Shown here piece by piece: positions 1 to 7,316 of a stretch of 64,000 nucleotides of DNA. Source of the stretch: Curtobacterium aurantiacum (lineage in GTDB: Bacteria > Actinomycetota > Actinomycetes > Actinomycetales > Microbacteriaceae); NCBI RefSeq assembly GCF_018598555.1, contig NZ_JAHEWN010000003.1, forward strand, positions 186,001 through 250,000. The letters run 5' to 3'. How positions within the stretch are numbered: the first letter of the stretch is position 1; every line of letters begins with the position of its first letter. The position numbers and the translations under genes were made by a program. The notes under the pieces were generated by a model that ran no database searches, was not told where the DNA came from, and saw only the letters and a program-made list of their open reading frames with translations.

Positions 1-540
1 CTTGGCCGGCGTCGACAGGCCGTCACGCGAACCGGAGACGCTCAGCACGTCGATGTACGAGCGGCTGATGTCGTTCGCGCAGTAGCTGCCGAACAGCAGC
101 AGGCCGTCGGCGTCCTCGGCGAGCTGGCACGCACGGACCCCGCCGAGGGAGTGCCCGCCGACCGCCCAGCGTGTGACCGAGGGGGCGTGGGCCTCGAACG
201 TGGCGAGCGGCCGCGTGTCGAAGAACGCGAGGTTCAGCGTCGGCTTCGTGATGACCACCGTCGTGCCGTTGGCGACCACCTGCCGGAACGTGGCCATGTA
301 GGCGTACGGATCGACCTTCGCGCCGGGGATGAACACGATCCCGACGCCGTCGGCCTGGCCGGTCGGGGTCATCACCACCGAGTCACCGGCATCGCGGACC
401 GCGATCCGGTCGTCGCGCCAGACCTGCAGCGCCGCACCGCGGGTGCCCTGCATCACGATGTGCGCCCAGACGAGGAACACCACCGCGATCAGCACGACGA
501 CGGCGACGATCCAGGTGGTCCAGCGCAGTGCTCGGTTCAT
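1..540 (-). CDS. alpha/beta-hydrolase family protein, membrane anchored (3' part cut by window edge)
   Basis: Read on the minus strand from the ATG at 540; 180 codons are present and the C-terminus lies outside the window. Residues about 10-30 form one hydrophobic helix, a signal anchor or lipid-facing segment. The nucleophile elbow GHSLGG is at residues 129-134, with Ser131 the predicted nucleophile, in the context RWAVGGHSLGGVRA. Acid and His of the triad would lie in the missing part. This matches small actinobacterial membrane-anchored alpha/beta hydrolases; the substrate is unknown. It lies downstream of hxlA on the same strand but is separated from it by a long palindrome, so it is probably a separate unit. 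Confidence 0.75.
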   Translation of the reverse strand, partial: MNRALRWTTWIVAVVVLIAVVFLVWAHIVMQGTRGAALQVWRDDRIAVRDAGDSVVMTPTGQADGVGIVFIPGAKVDPYAYMATFRQVVANGTTVVITKPTLNLAFFDTRPLATFEAHAPSVTRWAVGGHSLGGVRACQLAEDADGLLLFGSYCANDISRSYIDVLSVSGSRDGLSTPAK

Positions 541-584
541 GGGGCCACCGTACGGCGCATGAGGGCCTCAGTGTCGTTCGCTTC

Positions 585-635
585 GTGAGCAGGAATGGTC
601 GGGTGCGACGTGCACACCCGACCATTCCTGCTCAC
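585..635. repeat. dispersed palindrome, family 1, copy 1
   Basis: Two perfectly complementary 21-base arms (585-605 and 615-635) flank a 9-base loop; two more pairs extend the stem outward. The left arm starts GTGAGCAGGAATGGTCGGG. It lies 32 bases past the hxlA stop and 45 bases before the hydrolase start, so it could end hxlAB transcription, although no U-run follows. Related copies are at 23662-23722 and 60251-60309. Confidence 0.9.
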
Positions 636-667
636 GATGTCGCCCGAGGTGGGGCGACCGTGACGCG

Positions 668-1291
668 CTACTTGATGGCGGCGCGGATCTCGGCGGCTGC
701 TGCGCCGACGTCCGAAGCGCTGTAGATCGCGCTGCCGGCGACGGCGATGCGGGCACCGGCCTCCTGCACCGAGGCGACCGAGGACGCGTTCACGCCGCCC
801 GCGATCGAGAACGGGACGCCCGACTCCTTGCCGGCGTCGAGCAGGGCCCCGAACGTGAAGCCCTCTTCCGCCTGCTCGTCGAGCCCGGCGTGGACCTCGA
901 CGAACTCGGCGCCGAGCGCGACGACCTCGCGGGCACGGGCGGCCTTGTCGGAGACGCCGATCAGGTCGACGACGATGCCCTTGCCGTGCTTCTTCGCGGC
1001 CTTGACGGCGCCGACGATCGTCGAGTCGCCGGCGACACCGAGGACGGTGACCAGGTCGGCACCGGCCGAGAAGGCGATGTCGGCCTCGAGCTCACCGGCG
1101 TCCATGGTCTTGAGGTCGGCGAACACGATCTTGTCGGGGTGTGCTTCCTTGATCGCGGTGACGGCGGACAGGCCGGCGCTCTTGATCAGGGGCGTGCCGA
1201 GCTCGAGGACGTCGACGTGCGGCGCGGCCGCGGCGGCGAGCTCGAGGGCGGCTTCGGTGGTCAGGGTGTCCATGGCGAACTGGAGCTGCAT
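668..1291 (-). CDS. hxlA: 3-hexulose-6-phosphate synthase
   Basis: 207 residues, the usual length for HPS of the orotidine-5'-phosphate decarboxylase superfamily. The barrel starts MQLQFAMDTLT, and the signature DLKTMDAGELE carries the metal/phosphate-site Asp and Lys. GVSDKAARAREV and the phosphate-binding C-terminal IAGGVNASS and VAGSAIY stretches are also present. It condenses formaldehyde with ribulose 5-phosphate to hexulose 6-phosphate in the cytoplasm (RuMP pathway). The ATG at 1291 was chosen over longer in-frame starts because it has AAAGG just upstream and matches the family N-terminus. Eleven bases separate it from hxlB, so the two form one operon. Confidence 0.93.
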   Translation of the reverse strand: MQLQFAMDTLTTEAALELAAAAAPHVDVLELGTPLIKSAGLSAVTAIKEAHPDKIVFADLKTMDAGELEADIAFSAGADLVTVLGVAGDSTIVGAVKAAKKHGKGIVVDLIGVSDKAARAREVVALGAEFVEVHAGLDEQAEEGFTFGALLDAGKESGVPFSIAGGVNASSVASVQEAGARIAVAGSAIYSASDVGAAAAEIRAAIK

Positions 1292-1302
1292 GGGTGTGCC
1301 TT

Positions 1303-1866
1303 TCATTCGAGGTTGGCGTGACGGGGCCAGAGGTCGTCGGCGGACTGCCCGCCTCGGGCCCACAGGGCGTGGAACACGGCGTCGCCCACCAGGGCGACGG
1401 CCTGTTCGAAGAGGCCACCGGCGTACTGGGCCGAGGCGGTGCCGGAGCGGTCGGTCTTCGTCGCGGCGGGCAGCACGATCGTGACGTCCGCCAGCTCGGA
1501 GAGCGGGGAGTCGTCGGTGGTCGAGAGCGCCACGACGGATGCGCCGACCTCGTGCGCGGTGCGCGCGGCCTGCACGATGCCGGTGGTCGTACCGGAGCCG
1601 CTCGCGACGAGGAGCAGGTCACCCGGACGGATGGCCGGGGTGGTGACCTCGCCGACGACGTGCGCGTCGAGGCCGAGGTGCATGAGGCGCATCGCGGTCA
1701 TGCGGAGGGCGAGTCCGGAGCGACCGGCGCCGTGGACGAACACCCGGTCGGCGCCCTCGATCAGGTCGAGTGCGCGCTGGGCCGGGGCATCGTCGAGGCG
1801 GGCCGCCAGGTCGCCGACCTCGCGGACGACCAGGTCGAGCGCTGCGGAGACGGTGGTTGCTGCCAT
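1303..1866 (-). CDS. hxlB: 6-phospho-3-hexuloisomerase
   Basis: 187 residues with one SIS (sugar isomerase) domain. HGAGRSGLALRMTAMRL and the Ser/Thr-rich phosphate loop SGSGTTTGIV are clear, followed by KTDRSGTASAQ, which is typical of the PHI family. It converts hexulose 6-phosphate to fructose 6-phosphate, completing formaldehyde fixation with hxlA immediately downstream. In a non-methylotroph this pair most likely detoxifies formaldehyde, for example from plant-surface methanol; that role is inferred. It is divergent from the LuxR-type gene at 1977. Confidence 0.93.
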   Translation of the reverse strand: MAATTVSAALDLVVREVGDLAARLDDAPAQRALDLIEGADRVFVHGAGRSGLALRMTAMRLMHLGLDAHVVGEVTTPAIRPGDLLLVASGSGTTTGIVQAARTAHEVGASVVALSTTDDSPLSELADVTIVLPAATKTDRSGTASAQYAGGLFEQAVALVGDAVFHALWARGGQSADDLWPRHANLE

Positions 1867-1921
1867 GCCCTCGATCCTTCCGTCGCGCGCCTCGGCACGC
1901 CGCTACCCGCCCCGGCAGGGA

Positions 1922-1963
1922 CCCCATCCCATCGGGTGGGCCCGTCCGCTCGGGTGGGACGGG
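1922..1963. promoter_or_regulatory. inverted/direct repeats between hxlB and the LuxR-type gene
   Basis: The 110-base divergent spacer holds two direct copies of TCGGGTGGG about 20 bases apart. It also holds an inverted repeat with arms CCCGTCC and GGACGGG around the second copy. The position between divergent transcription units suggests an operator, possibly for the adjacent LuxR-type protein. This is a pattern observation only. Confidence 0.35.
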
Positions 1964-1976
1964 TACCGTCGCGTCC

Positions 1977-2822
1977 ATGGACGCATCGGTCGACACCCTG
2001 GAGGCCCGGGGCGGCTCCGCCATCCGGCTCGCGGCCGCCGAGCACGCCCGCACGGTCGCCGAGCAGGCGGACCGGCACGCGCTGACCCTCGAGTCCGTCC
2101 TCGCCGTGCTCCGGTCGTCGCGGGTCACCGACGCGGCCGCCAGGGCCGAGGCCGTCGAGATCGCCTCGGCCGCCCTCGTCGACCTGCGCACCGTGACCGA
2201 TCAGCAGCGGAGCACCCTGCTCGAACCCGTCACCGGCGCGTTCTCGCGGTTGCGCGCCGACCTGCGGCCGCTCGTGCGCTTCGGGGACCTCGACGTGCAG
2301 TTCGTCGAGCCGCCGGCCACCGGCCGTGCGCTCCCGGGTGACGTCGCCCACGCGGCCCGGGCGATCGTCCGGACCGCGGTGCTCGCCCTGGTCGACGACG
2401 GTGCGGCGAAGCGGGTGCGCATCCAGTGGGACTGCGACGGCCGGAACCTGCTCATGCAGCTCCGCGACGACGGCTCCGGGACGCTCGACGTGCACGACGA
2501 CGCCATGCGGCCGATCGCGGAGCGGGTCGTCACGCTCGACGGGCGGGTGCAGGTCGCGAGCACGCCCGGCTGGGGGTCCGTGCTCGACATCTCACTGCCG
2601 CTCGACCCGCGGCCGACCGAGGTGGACGCGGTCGACGACGGCGACCTGACCCCGCGGGAGCGCGACGTCCTGCGGCTCGTGGCGACGGGGGTCGGCAACC
2701 GGGAGATCGCCGAGGGGCTCGGCATCAGCGTCAACACCGTGAAGTACCACGTGGCGAACCTGCTCCGGAAGCACGGCGCCCGGACCCGGGCGGAGCTCGC
2801 GGCGTTCAGTTCCCGGGCGTGA
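1977..2822 (+). CDS. HATPase-like/LuxR-HTH fusion regulator
   Basis: 281 residues. The N-terminal third is Ala/Arg-rich and helical. The middle (about 95-205) resembles the GHKL ATPase fold of NarX-type sensor kinases, with DDGSG as G1 box and PGWGS as G2-like box. The C-terminus (about 215-275) is a clear LuxR/GerE helix-turn-helix: LTPRERDVLRLVATGVGNRE, then VNTVKYHVANLLRK. No receiver domain or HisKA histidine is visible, and the N-box Asn is not recognisable, so ATP binding may be lost. The ATG at 1977 fits the end of the divergent spacer; an upstream in-frame extension overlaps hxlB. It probably regulates hxlAB (inference from position). Confidence 0.8.
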   Translation: MDASVDTLEARGGSAIRLAAAEHARTVAEQADRHALTLESVLAVLRSSRVTDAAARAEAVEIASAALVDLRTVTDQQRSTLLEPVTGAFSRLRADLRPLVRFGDLDVQFVEPPATGRALPGDVAHAARAIVRTAVLALVDDGAAKRVRIQWDCDGRNLLMQLRDDGSGTLDVHDDAMRPIAERVVTLDGRVQVASTPGWGSVLDISLPLDPRPTEVDAVDDGDLTPRERDVLRLVATGVGNREIAEGLGISVNTVKYHVANLLRKHGARTRAELAAFSSRA

Positions 2823-3324
2823 AGCGACGGGACCGCGACGAGGCGTCCCGACGAGACCGCGACAACGGGTACCGACGGTCGAGCGCGGGCTCGACGACGG
2901 TCGCCATCAGGAACTGCGAGAGCAGCCGCCCACCCGCCCAGTAGATGGGGATGACGAAGATCGCGGCACCCGGCCAGATGCGCGAACCGATGAGCGCCAG
3001 GGTGCCGAGCGTCACGACGATGCCGACACCGGAGTACAGGTACTGCCAGCCGCGCGAAGCAGCGTCGCGCTGCGCCTGCTCCCGCTCGGCGCGCTCGTCG
3101 AGCCCGCGCACCCCGGGGTCGAGCGACGCCGGCTCCTCGGTGGCGAACAGGTCGCGCACGGGGACCTCGAGGGCCGTGGCCACCGCGGACAGCGACTCGA
3201 GGCTCGCGTCGTTGCCGCTCTCCATCCGTTGCACCGTCCGCACGGCGATGCCGCTCGTCTCGGCCAGTCGTTCCTGGGTCCAGCCCCGCAGTCGTCGGAG
3301 TTCACCGATCCGCATCTCGTTCAT
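2806..3324 (-). CDS. XRE-family HTH regulator with membrane segments
   Basis: 172 residues. Residues about 5-60 are a Cro/CI helix-turn-helix (LRRLRGWTQERLAETSGIAV, then RTVQRMESGNDASLESL). After a charged linker come two hydrophobic segments (YLYSGVGIVVTLGTLALIG and PGAAIFVIPIYWAGG), followed by an Arg/Ser-rich tail. This fits a one-component regulator tethered to the membrane. Its 3' end overlaps the convergent LuxR-type gene by 17 bases, so read-through would produce antisense RNA on both. Signal and targets are unknown. Confidence 0.8.
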   Translation of the reverse strand: MNEMRIGELRRLRGWTQERLAETSGIAVRTVQRMESGNDASLESLSAVATALEVPVRDLFATEEPASLDPGVRGLDERAEREQAQRDAASRGWQYLYSGVGIVVTLGTLALIGSRIWPGAAIFVIPIYWAGGRLLSQFLMATVVEPALDRRYPLSRSRRDASSRSRRFTPGN

Positions 3325-3420
3325 GTCCTGAACAGTAGGGAACCGCGGAACCGCGCACCACGACAGGGACCCGCCACCGACACGACAGCTTCCCGCCAGT
3401 CCCCCGACAGCGGCGGGTTC

Positions 3421-4104
3421 CTACGCTCCGGGGGCGAAGCGGTAGCCCATGCCGGACTCCGTCACCAGGTAACGCGGGTGCGCGGGGTCGGGCTCGAGCT
3501 TCCGCCGCAGCTGCGCCATGTACAGCCGCAGGTACCCGGAGTCGTTGCCGTGCGTCGGCCCCCAGACCTCCGTCAACAGCATCTCGCGGGTCATCAGCCG
3601 GTCGGGGTTCGTGACCAGGACCTCGAGCAGGCGCCACTCGGTGGGCGTCAGGCGGATCGCGGGACCCTCGGCCGGGGTGACCTGCTTCGCCACGAGGTCG
3701 ACGAGCAGCGGACCGATCGCGATCGTCGGGGTCTCCTCCGACGCCACCACCCGCCGCCGTCCGAGTGCCCGCAACCGGGCGAGGAGCTCGTCCATCTGGA
3801 ACGGCTTCGTCACGTAGTCGTCGGCACCGGCGTCGAGCGCGTCGACCTTGTCGGACGAGTCGGTTCGCCCGGAGAGCACGAGGACCGGCACCTGCGACCA
3901 GGCCCGGACGCCCTCGAGCACCCCGATGCCGTCGAGCCGGGGCATGCCGAGGTCGAGCAGCACCAGGTCGGGGCGCTCGGTGATGACGGCGTCGATCGCC
4001 TCGCGGCCGTCCCGTGCCGTGACGACGGCGTACCCGCGCGCCGAGAGCGTCACCGAGAGCGCGCGGACGAGCTGCGCGTCGTCGTCGGCGATCAGGACCT
4101 TCAT
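3421..4104 (-). CDS. kdpE: KDP operon response regulator KdpE
   Basis: 227 residues. The N-terminal receiver has the acidic pocket near residues 7-9, phospho-acceptor D51 in LLDLGMP and K100 in DYVTKPF. The C-terminal OmpR/PhoB winged helix (about 130-225) has LTPTEWRLLEVLV and GYLRLYMAQLRRKLE, typical of KdpE. It activates the kdp genes under K+ limitation or turgor stress when phosphorylated by KdpD. The start overlaps the kdpD stop (ATGA, 4101-4104), so the pair is translationally coupled. Confidence 0.95.
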   Translation of the reverse strand: MKVLIADDDAQLVRALSVTLSARGYAVVTARDGREAIDAVITERPDLVLLDLGMPRLDGIGVLEGVRAWSQVPVLVLSGRTDSSDKVDALDAGADDYVTKPFQMDELLARLRALGRRRVVASEETPTIAIGPLLVDLVAKQVTPAEGPAIRLTPTEWRLLEVLVTNPDRLMTREMLLTEVWGPTHGNDSGYLRLYMAQLRRKLEPDPAHPRYLVTESGMGYRFAPGA

Positions 4105-6593
4105 CGGATCTCCACTCCCACGTGCCCGGCGATCGGCAGCCGCACCACGACGGTGAGCCCACCGCCCGGGGTGTCGTCGACCTCGATCGTGCCGCCCATG
4201 CCCTCGGTGAACCCGCGCGCCAGGGCCAGGCCGAGGCCGAGGCCGGTCTCGTTGTCGGTGTCGCCGAGCCGCTGGAACGGCTGGAACACCTCGTCGCGGC
4301 GGTCCTCGGGGATCCCGGGGCCGTGGTCGGCGACGCGGAGCTCGACCCCGCCGGCGAATGCGCTGGCCGCGACCCGGACGTGGGTGCCGTCCGGTGCGTA
4401 CCGGGCGGCGTTCGCGAGCAGGTTCACGACGACCCGCTGCAGCAGGACCGGGTCGGCGAGCACGGGCGGCAGGTCGGCGGGCAGGTCGAGGTCGACGTCG
4501 TCCGGGCCGAGCTCCAGCTCGTCGAGCGCGGGAGCGACCACCGTCTCGAGCGCGATCGACGCCGGGGTGACCGCGAGGACACCGGCCTGCACGCGGCTGA
4601 CGTCCAACAGGTCTGCCAACAGCACCGCCAGCTGACCGAGGCTCTCGTCGGCGGTCGCGAGCAGCGCCTCCCGGTCGGCCCGTGACAGGTCGATGTCGGG
4701 CGCACGCAGCGTCTGCACGGCGGCGGAGGCCGCTGCGATGGGGCGGCGCACGTCGTGGCCGACGGCCGCGAGCAGCGCGCTGCGGACCCGGTCGGCGGCG
4801 GCGATGCGTTCGGCGCCGACGGCGGTGCGGGTCAGCTCGCGGTGCTCGACGGCGGCGTCGAGCTGCTGCTCGACGACCCGCAGCAGTCGGCGCTGGGTCG
4901 GGTCGTCAGGCGCCCCGGCGAACTCGAGCACGGCACCGGACGCCAGCGTCGTCGACGCGTCCGGCGTCGCGCCGAACTCACCGGAAGTGGCCGGCACCTC
5001 GTCGCCCTGGCGGATCCGGACGCCGGCGAAGCCGAACGCCTCTCGTGTGCGGTCGAGCAGTGCCTGCAGGGCGTCGTCGCCACGGAGCACGCTGCCGGCG
5101 ATGCCCATCAGGAGCCCGGACTCGGCCGAAGCACGGCGGGCTGCACGCGATCGACGGGCGGACCGGTCGACCACGAAGCTGACCAGCACCGCACTGATCA
5201 CGTACATGACCAGGGCGAACAGGTGCCACGGCTGCTGGACGGTGACCATGTAGAGGGGTTGCACGAAGAAGTAGTCGAGGCTCAGTCCGGACAGCACGGC
5301 CGTGAACACCGCCGGCCACATCCCGCCCACGAGCGCGACGACGAGCACGAGCAGCTGGTACGCCAGGACGTCCACCGTGATGGCGTCCGGGTCGCTGCCG
5401 ATCGAGAGCACCCACGTGAGCAGTGGCCCGACCAGGACCGAGAGCACGAACGCGGCGACCACCCGCCCGCGGGACAGGCTGCCGCCGAGCTTGGGCAGGG
5501 TGATCCCGCCGCCGGCCCGCTCGTGCGTGACGACGTGCACGTCGATGTCGCCGGACTCGCGGATCACGGTGTTGCCGATGCCCGGGCCGGTCATGGCGGC
5601 CGCGAGGCGACTGCGACGGCTCACCCCGATCACGATCTGGGTGGCGTCGATCGACCGCGCGAAGCGCACGAGGGTGCTCGGCACGTCGTCGCCGACGACC
5701 TGGTGGTAGGTGCCGCCCAGCTGCTCGAGCAGGGTCCGCTGCTTGCCGAGCGCACCGGGGTGCCGCTCGCGCAGGCCGTCGTTCGTCGTGACGTGCACGG
5801 CGGCGAGCTCACCGCCGGCGCTGCGGGCGGCGATGCGCGCGCCGCGGCGCAGCAGGGTCTCACCCTCGGGGCCGCCGGTCAGGGCGACGAGCACGCGCTC
5901 CCGGGTCTCCCACCGGTGCTCGATGCCGTGCTCGGCGCGGTAGGCCTTGAGCGCGTCGTCGACCTCGTCGGCGAGCCAGAGGAGGGCGATCTCGCGCAGG
6001 GCGGTGAGGTTGCCGAGGCGGAAGTAGTTCGACAGCGCGGCGTCGATCCGGGCCGCCGGGTACACGAGTCCGTCGGAGAGCCGCTCGCGCAACGCTGCCG
6101 GGGCAAGGTCGACGACCTCGATCTGGTCGGCCGCACGCACCACGGCGTCGGGGACGGTCTCGCGCTGCACGGTGCCGGTGATCTCGCGGACCACGTCGCC
6201 GAGGGACTGCATGTGCTGCACGTTGACGGTCGAGATGACGTCGATGCCGGCGTCCCGCAGCGCCTCGACGTCCTGCCAGCGCTTGTCGTTCGGGCTGCCG
6301 GGGGCGTTCGTGTGCGCGAGTTCGTCGACGAGCGCGACCTCTGGGGCCCGGGCGATCACGGCGTCGAGGTCGAGGTCGTCGAGCTCCACACCGCGGTGCG
6401 AGACGGTGCGTCGGGGGACGACCTCGAGCCCGTTCACCAGTGCTGCGGTGGCGGCGCGCTCGTGCGTCTCGACGACGGCGACGACCACGTCGCGACCCTC
6501 GTCGAGCAGCCGACGCCCCTCTTCGAGCATCGTGTAGGTCTTGCCGACGCCGGGCGCCGCACCGAGCAGGACCCGCAGCTTCCCGCGCTTCAC
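4101..6593 (-). CDS. kdpD: potassium-sensing histidine kinase KdpD
   Basis: 830 residues from a GTG at 6593, which is preceded by GAGAGGA; longer in-frame starts run into a repeat region and lack KdpD homology. Order: the KdpD N-terminal domain with Walker A-like GAAPGVGKT near residue 11, a universal-stress-like domain (about 220-370), clustered membrane helices (about 390-490), a GAF-like region, then the kinase core. The core has H-box AVGHDVRRPIAAA, N-box NLLANAARYAP and G-boxes DHGPGIPEDR and GLGLGLALARG. It senses low K+ and phosphorylates KdpE. kdpE overlaps its 3' end; kdpC lies 121 bases upstream. Confidence 0.95.
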   Translation of the reverse strand: MKRGKLRVLLGAAPGVGKTYTMLEEGRRLLDEGRDVVVAVVETHERAATAALVNGLEVVPRRTVSHRGVELDDLDLDAVIARAPEVALVDELAHTNAPGSPNDKRWQDVEALRDAGIDVISTVNVQHMQSLGDVVREITGTVQRETVPDAVVRAADQIEVVDLAPAALRERLSDGLVYPAARIDAALSNYFRLGNLTALREIALLWLADEVDDALKAYRAEHGIEHRWETRERVLVALTGGPEGETLLRRGARIAARSAGGELAAVHVTTNDGLRERHPGALGKQRTLLEQLGGTYHQVVGDDVPSTLVRFARSIDATQIVIGVSRRSRLAAAMTGPGIGNTVIRESGDIDVHVVTHERAGGGITLPKLGGSLSRGRVVAAFVLSVLVGPLLTWVLSIGSDPDAITVDVLAYQLLVLVVALVGGMWPAVFTAVLSGLSLDYFFVQPLYMVTVQQPWHLFALVMYVISAVLVSFVVDRSARRSRAARRASAESGLLMGIAGSVLRGDDALQALLDRTREAFGFAGVRIRQGDEVPATSGEFGATPDASTTLASGAVLEFAGAPDDPTQRRLLRVVEQQLDAAVEHRELTRTAVGAERIAAADRVRSALLAAVGHDVRRPIAAASAAVQTLRAPDIDLSRADREALLATADESLGQLAVLLADLLDVSRVQAGVLAVTPASIALETVVAPALDELELGPDDVDLDLPADLPPVLADPVLLQRVVVNLLANAARYAPDGTHVRVAASAFAGGVELRVADHGPGIPEDRRDEVFQPFQRLGDTDNETGLGLGLALARGFTEGMGGTIEVDDTPGGGLTVVVRLPIAGHVGVEIR

Positions 6594-6625
6594 GTGCTCA
6601 TCCTCTCGCGTCGGGGGGCCGCTCC

Positions 6626-6699
6626 CCGCAAAACACCGGTGTTCACCTGTCGCACCGCGGTCTGCGGGTGTTCGACGCGCGAGCACCGGTGTCTTGCGG
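6626..6699. promoter_or_regulatory. long inverted repeat between kdpC and kdpD
   Basis: CCGCAAAACACCGGTG (6626-6641) pairs with CACCGGTGTCTTGCGG (6684-6699) at 15 of 16 positions across a 42-base loop. It fills most of the space between the kdpC stop and the kdpD start. It could be an mRNA hairpin that attenuates or processes the transcript between the pump genes and the sensor genes, or a binding site. No U-run follows. Confidence 0.5.
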
Positions 6700-6714
6700 A
6701 GGGGTCACCCACGG

Positions 6715-7314
6715 TCAGGACGCCTTCGCCAGCGCCAGGTTCAGCGCGAGCACGTTCACCACGGGCTCACCGAGGAACCCGAGCTGCCGCGACTCGGTGT
6801 GCGACTGCACGAGCGCCCGCACGGTGTCCTCCGACAACCCCCGTGCCGACGCCACACGGGACACCTGCTGGGACGCGTACGAGGGGCTGATGTCCGGGTC
6901 CAGGCCCGAACCCGACGCCGTGACCGCGTCCGCGGGCACCTGCGCGGCGGGGACCCCGTCGGCCTCTGCCAGTGCCGCCCGGCGTTCCTGCACAGCCTTG
7001 AGCAGGTCGGGGTTGTTCGGCCCGAGATTCGAGCCGGAGGACGCCCCGGCGTCGTACCCGTCCCCGGCGGCGGACGGCCGCGACTGGAACCAGCGGTCCG
7101 CCTGCTCGCCCGTGAACGACTGCCCGATCAGCGAGGAACCGACGACCTCGCCGGACGAGTCCGTGACCATCGAGCCGTTGGCCTGGTCGTGGAACGCCGC
7201 CTGGCCGACGCCCCAGACAGCGAGCGGGTAGCCGACGCCCAGGACGACGGTGGCGACGAGGGTGAGGCGGATGGCCACACCGGCGGAACGGAAGGTGGAA
7301 CGTGCAGATGCCAT
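6715..7314 (-). CDS. kdpC: K+-transporting ATPase subunit C
   Basis: 199 residues. One N-terminal transmembrane helix (VAIRLTLVATVVLGVGYPLA) is followed by the KdpC soluble domain. Its conserved pieces are IGQSFTGEQADRWFQSRPSA, NLGPNNPDLL, GSGLDPDISPSYA and the terminal VNVLALNLAL. KdpC stabilises the KdpA-KdpB complex and raises ATP affinity. Two bases separate its start from the kdpB stop. Confidence 0.95.
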   Translation of the reverse strand: MASARSTFRSAGVAIRLTLVATVVLGVGYPLAVWGVGQAAFHDQANGSMVTDSSGEVVGSSLIGQSFTGEQADRWFQSRPSAAGDGYDAGASSGSNLGPNNPDLLKAVQERRAALAEADGVPAAQVPADAVTASGSGLDPDISPSYASQQVSRVASARGLSEDTVRALVQSHTESRQLGFLGEPVVNVLALNLALAKAS

Positions 7315-7316
7315 GA

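Noticed and set aside
4755..6890. 711-codon plus-strand frame opposite kdpD
   Set aside because: Reverse reading of KdpD; Gly/Arg/Asp-rich shadow.
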